Positions 60,149-64,000 of a stretch of 64,000 nt of DNA are shown one piece after another. Under the pieces are notes generated by a model. That model ran no database searches. It saw nothing but the letters and a program-made list of their open reading frames with translations, and was not told the origin of the DNA. The position numbers and the translations under genes are program-made. The DNA comes from an uncultured Lachnospiraceae bacterium (GTDB lineage Bacteria > Bacillota > Clostridia > Lachnospirales > Lachnospiraceae), in NCBI GenBank assembly GCA_947164865.1, contig CAMUYA010000005.1:61767-125766 (forward strand), in the 5' to 3' direction. Position 1 is the stretch's first letter. Each line of letters begins with the position of its first letter.

Positions 60149-60846
60149 ATTTCCACCTCGTCTTCGTAGAATTTCAAAAATGCATCATCATCGATATTGG
60201 GGCTGTCAAGCATTGTCAGCCTTCCGTCCCGCATGATAGCCGCGCTCTTACAGTATTTGTTGACCTCCGATAATACATGGGTGGACAGAAGGCAGGTGGC
60301 GCCCTTATCCACATATTCACCTATCAGTTCGAAAAAGCTCCTCTGCATTAACGGGTCAAGCCCGCCGGTGGGCTCATCGAATATAAAAAGCTTTGGTCTG
60401 TGCTGCATTGCACATACTATGCTTACTTTTTTCTTGTTGCCGTAAGAAAGCTCACGGATCTTTTTATTCGTGTTCACTTTGAGTCTTTCGCAAAGCTTTT
60501 CCGCCTCGTCCCGGCAGTATTTTCCTCTTATTTCGGCAGCATAAGCTATGACCTCCGACACCTTCATCGAATCATAAAACCATGCCTCGGAGGGCATATA
60601 ACCGACTTCCGTAAGGATCTTTTCCCTGTCGCGCACGCTGTCCATCCCAAGGATCTTTATGCTGCCCTTGTTGAATCTCAGAAATCCCATCATGGATCTG
60701 ATCGTGGTTGATTTGCCGGCACCGTTGGGTCCCAGAAATCCAAAGATATCTCCCTCTTTCACTTTAAGCGATACATCCGTAACCCCACGGTTCTTTCCGT
60801 AGCTTTTGGTAAGATGATCTATCTCTATTACGTAATCCATACGCAC
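60145..60846 (-). CDS. ABC transporter ATP-binding protein
   Basis: GPNGAGKST, LSYGNKKKVSIVCAM, LFIFDEPTGGLDP. Confidence 0.93.
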   Translation of the reverse strand: MRMDYVIEIDHLTKSYGKNRGVTDVSLKVKEGDIFGFLGPNGAGKSTTIRSMMGFLRFNKGSIKILGMDSVRDREKILTEVGYMPSEAWFYDSMKVSEVIAYAAEIRGKYCRDEAEKLCERLKVNTNKKIRELSYGNKKKVSIVCAMQHRPKLFIFDEPTGGLDPLMQRSFFELIGEYVDKGATCLLSTHVLSEVNKYCKSAAIMRDGRLTMLDSPNIDDDAFLKFYEDEVEI

Positions 60847-60933
60847 CTCCTTGTCTCTGTATCAACATATATCAGAAATAAAAAATGGGAACAATATCTG
60901 TTCCCGTAAGATGCATATTTTAACCGCTATCAT

Positions 60934-61395
60934 TCACTTTTTATGTTCGGCCTGAAATAGTTTAAGATCGTCATTAAGCTTCTTATCATCTATTTTTCTC
61001 TTTGTTTTATATATTAAGAATACACACAGATACAGCACCGGAACATAGGCTGCAAACCCGATATAAACTCCCGTCTTTCCGTCAAACCATTTTCCTATAA
61101 ATGAAACTGCGGTATAGAGCGCGGTACAAACCACCAGCCCCAGGATCTCCCGGCCTTTCAGTTTCTCAGCCTCATCAAGATTCCCAAACAGATAAACCTG
61201 AATATAGCATATGATGTAGCAGCACAGGATCATCTCCGCCATATGGAAAATATTTGCGTCATATATTCCGCAGGCTATCCTGTATACGCAATAATAAAAA
61301 AGTATGGCGAAAAAATACAGGCATGCCTTGAATTCTATTCCTATCTCTCTGGTCAGATAAGCTTCCCACAGCGATTTTCTCTTTTTGTTTTTCAT
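60934..61395 (-). CDS. DUF3021-like membrane protein
   Basis: 153 aa, four TM segments, directly 3' of a LytTR gene. Confidence 0.65.
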   Translation of the reverse strand: MKNKKRKSLWEAYLTREIGIEFKACLYFFAILFYYCVYRIACGIYDANIFHMAEMILCCYIICYIQVYLFGNLDEAEKLKGREILGLVVCTALYTAVSFIGKWFDGKTGVYIGFAAYVPVLYLCVFLIYKTKRKIDDKKLNDDLKLFQAEHKK

Positions 61396-61396
61396 C

Positions 61397-61837
61397 TTAT
61401 CTGTCCCCTTTCAAAAGTCTTCTGAAATCCGACGCATATCTCCTTGAAATGATGATATGCTCACCGCCCTCCATCGTTGCGTCTATCCTGTTTGAAGAAA
61501 GGCTTTTAAGGGCTGTGACCCTTCCCACATTGATGATCATGGATTTGCTGCACCTGAAAAAGGATTCATCCTGATTCCCGGCTAGAAAGGTATTGAGCGA
61601 TCCATCGATGCGGACCACCTTATCTACGGTGTATACAAATACCTTATCATCCACCGATTCCAGATATAATATATCATCCTTTGAAAAGAATACTTCGCCC
61701 TCGTCGGTCTTGCCCCTCAGCCTGTTATCTTCTTCGTTTATGATGGATATTATCTTTCCTATGGGAGGTGTAAGATCCCTGTAGCGTATAACTACACTCT
61801 CTTCACCCTCCGTTATCTGCTTGATATCAACCTTCAT
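61397..61837 (-). CDS. LytTR DNA-binding regulator without receiver domain
   Basis: DILYLESVDDKVFVYTVDKVVRI...FFRCSKSMIINVGRV...IISRRYASDFRRLLKG. Confidence 0.9.
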   Translation of the reverse strand: MKVDIKQITEGEESVVIRYRDLTPPIGKIISIINEEDNRLRGKTDEGEVFFSKDDILYLESVDDKVFVYTVDKVVRIDGSLNTFLAGNQDESFFRCSKSMIINVGRVTALKSLSSNRIDATMEGGEHIIISRRYASDFRRLLKGDR

Positions 61838-61901
61838 CCTTTGGCTCCGATGGTCAAATTCTTGTTTTTAGAATTATACCATAATGATTCATAAAGTGTG
61901 T

Positions 61902-61907
61902 TATACT
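61902..61907 (+). promoter_or_regulatory. Extended -10 element of dus
   Basis: TGT-TATACT, 8 nt before ATG 61915. Confidence 0.5.
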
Positions 61908-61914
61908 TTGAAGA

Positions 61915-62829
61915 ATGAGTAAGATATATTTTGCGCCGATGGAAGGGATCACCACCCCGGCATACAGAAAAGTCCATAAAAAATACTACAAAGGAATAGA
62001 CAGATATTTCTCCCCATTTATTGTGGTGACAAGCACCCACAATCTGAAAAAACGTGAGACCAGAGAGTATATCCCTTTTGAAGAAAACATGACACCTCAG
62101 ATACTGACAGCTGCCGGTGCCGACTTTGCCTGGGCAGCGAAAATGCTGAAAGGATTGGGTTACGATGAGGTTAACCTTAATCTCGGATGTCCCGCCGCAA
62201 CCGTGGTAACCAAGGGAAAGGGTGCCGGGCTTCTCAGGAACAAGGAAAACCTTCGCAGATTCTTTGAAGATGTTTTTTCCGAAAATGACTTACCTGATAT
62301 ATCCATAAAAACAAGGTGCGGATTCTGGAGTCATGATGAAGCGGAGGAACTGGCAGAAGTATTCACAGACTATCCCTTCAAGGAGATCATTCTCCATCCC
62401 AGAGTGCGCGAAGAGTTCTATCAGGGAAAGCCCGATCCGAAGTCTTTCAGGATCATCAAAAGCAAAGCAAAATGCCCTGTTATTTATAATGGGGACGTCT
62501 TTGATGTATCTTCACTGCGCGATCATTTGAAAAGTGATGACGGTGTAATGCTGGGCAGGGGACTTCTCAGAAACCCCATGCTTGCAGAATCAAAAGACTT
62601 TGATACTGCTGATGAGAGGCTGGAAGGTTTTCTTGACGAACTATATGAGGAATATATCAAGATAATGAGTGGTGAACGGGATGTGCTGTTTAAGCTAAAG
62701 GAGCTCTGGACATACCTGATCACCGGCTTTCCCCGCAGAGATGATGACTATAAGCGGCTGATGAAAGCATCCACCGGAGCCGAGTATAAGGCGGCTGTAA
62801 GACAGATTATTTCCACTGATATCTGCTAA
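61915..62829 (+). CDS. dus: tRNA-dihydrouridine synthase
   Basis: IYFAPMEGITTPAYR, VNLNLGCPAATVVTKGKGAGLL, LHPRVREEFYQG. Confidence 0.93.
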   Translation: MSKIYFAPMEGITTPAYRKVHKKYYKGIDRYFSPFIVVTSTHNLKKRETREYIPFEENMTPQILTAAGADFAWAAKMLKGLGYDEVNLNLGCPAATVVTKGKGAGLLRNKENLRRFFEDVFSENDLPDISIKTRCGFWSHDEAEELAEVFTDYPFKEIILHPRVREEFYQGKPDPKSFRIIKSKAKCPVIYNGDVFDVSSLRDHLKSDDGVMLGRGLLRNPMLAESKDFDTADERLEGFLDELYEEYIKIMSGERDVLFKLKELWTYLITGFPRRDDDYKRLMKASTGAEYKAAVRQIISTDIC

Positions 62830-63430
62830 GATCGACCTTTCCGTCTTTAACCTCAATTCCTTCTGCTTCCAGCAGTTTTGCCTGTGCTCCGGATCCACCG
62901 AATGCAAATTCTCCCGCCAATTCTCCTTTTGCATTAACAACGCGGAAACAGGGAATACCCTCCGGGTCGGGATTTTTATGAAGCGCATTTCCTACCGCTC
63001 TGGCCATCTTCCTGTCCCCTGCGATTTCCGCAACCTGGGAATATGTAGCAACATGACCGTAGGGTATCTTTTTTACCGCGTCGTATATTCTCTTTGAGGG
63101 ACAATCGCTGATAAGATCATAGCTCTCGGCGATCATCCGCTTTATATCTTCATCCGGAATGCTGCCATCAAGAATGATCGTATTCCAGTGATCCTTATTC
63201 TGGTGATATCCGGGAATGACCGCTTTATAGATCTGTCTCCAGAAAAAGGCCTTCTCAGGGTCAACTTTTACATTCAGATTAATATGACCTTCTCTTTCAT
63301 AGGTCCACAGGAAGGCTTTCTTATTTCCGCCAAACCGTACCAATTGCCAGTTCTGATCATGGAACGGTGCATCCTGATAAGTATCGGGAAACGAAAGTCC
63401 ATATTCCAATGCGTCTTCTCTTGTCTTCAT
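62807..63430 (-). CDS. MmcQ/YjbR - alkyltransferase-like (MGMT) fusion
   Basis: N-terminal YjbR-like DALEYGLSFPDTYQDAPFHD; C-terminal IPYGHVATYSQVAEIAG...IPCFRVVNAKG. Confidence 0.85.
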   Translation of the reverse strand: MKTREDALEYGLSFPDTYQDAPFHDQNWQLVRFGGNKKAFLWTYEREGHINLNVKVDPEKAFFWRQIYKAVIPGYHQNKDHWNTIILDGSIPDEDIKRMIAESYDLISDCPSKRIYDAVKKIPYGHVATYSQVAEIAGDRKMARAVGNALHKNPDPEGIPCFRVVNAKGELAGEFAFGGSGAQAKLLEAEGIEVKDGKVDLSRYQWK

Positions 63431-63654
63431 AATAAACCCTGTCCTGTCAGCGCCGGTATTCAGGATGCCACAGAAGCAAATCTCCATTATTATCAGCAGT
63501 ACTCTGCTTTATATATTATCATATATCTACACGCTGTGATACTGTGAAAAGCACACAGACTTAAGTTTCATGCGGTAATAAAAAATACCTATTATTTTTC
63601 CGGGATTACTTGTGATAAAATATAAAAAGCGTTTACACCGGAAAGGACTTGGAA

Positions 63655-64000
63655 ATGATCTCCAGAGATGATGCATTTACACTGTTAAAAAAATACAACA
63701 AAGATCCATTTCATATTCAGCACGCCCTTACTGTCGAGGCTGTTATGAAATGGTATGCAAAAGAGCTTGGCTACGCCGATGAATCTGAATACTGGGGAGT
63801 GGTGGGTCTGTTACACGATATAGACTTTGAACTCTACCCCGACGAGCACTGCCTCAAAGCCCCCGAACTTTTAAAAGACGGCGGAGTCAGTGATGACATC
63901 ATCCATGCCGTTTGCTCACACGGCTACGGGATAACAGTTGGAAACGGTACTACCATAGATGTCGAGCCTACGCGTGAAATGGAAAAAGTCCTCTTTGCAG
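63655..64000 (+). CDS. HD-domain hydrolase (runs off the right edge)
   Basis: ATG 63655; MISRDDAFTLLKKYNKDPFHIQHALTVEAVMKWYA...GLLHDIDFE; absent from the ORF track because it is truncated. Confidence 0.85.
   Translation, partial: MISRDDAFTLLKKYNKDPFHIQHALTVEAVMKWYAKELGYADESEYWGVVGLLHDIDFELYPDEHCLKAPELLKDGGVSDDIIHAVCSHGYGITVGNGTTIDVEPTREMEKVLFA

Overview
This 64-kb window is typical of a Lachnospiraceae-like clostridial chromosome; that placement is inferred from protein character and gene order, not from a search. Recognisable housekeeping blocks are lepA, metH with a separate B12-reactivation protein, metF, rpsT, malQ, clpB, a csp gene, engB-clpX-clpP-tig and dus. There are five intact tRNAs: Lys, Gln, His and Arg in a cluster, and Leu(TAG). 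Several ABC transporter and regulator modules are present. The main accessory region is a ~10.4-kb island at the 3' end of tRNA-Leu (about 30733-41069). It carries a tyrosine integrase, a MobV relaxase, a candidate oriT, small enzyme cargo and three extra copies of the tRNA 3' end. The most unusual non-coding signal is at 9303-9912, around tRNA-Arg. It is an array of 29-nt hairpins (11-nt arm, 7-nt GTNCTTT-like loop, 11-nt arm) whose arms differ between units but stay self-complementary. Other points of interest are a 1029-aa protein with kinase-like motifs, a TraX-like/7TM/GGDEF fusion, a structured rpsT leader, and a cluster of three-nucleotide-loop hairpins between att copies. Everything was read by eye; no homology search or folding program was run.
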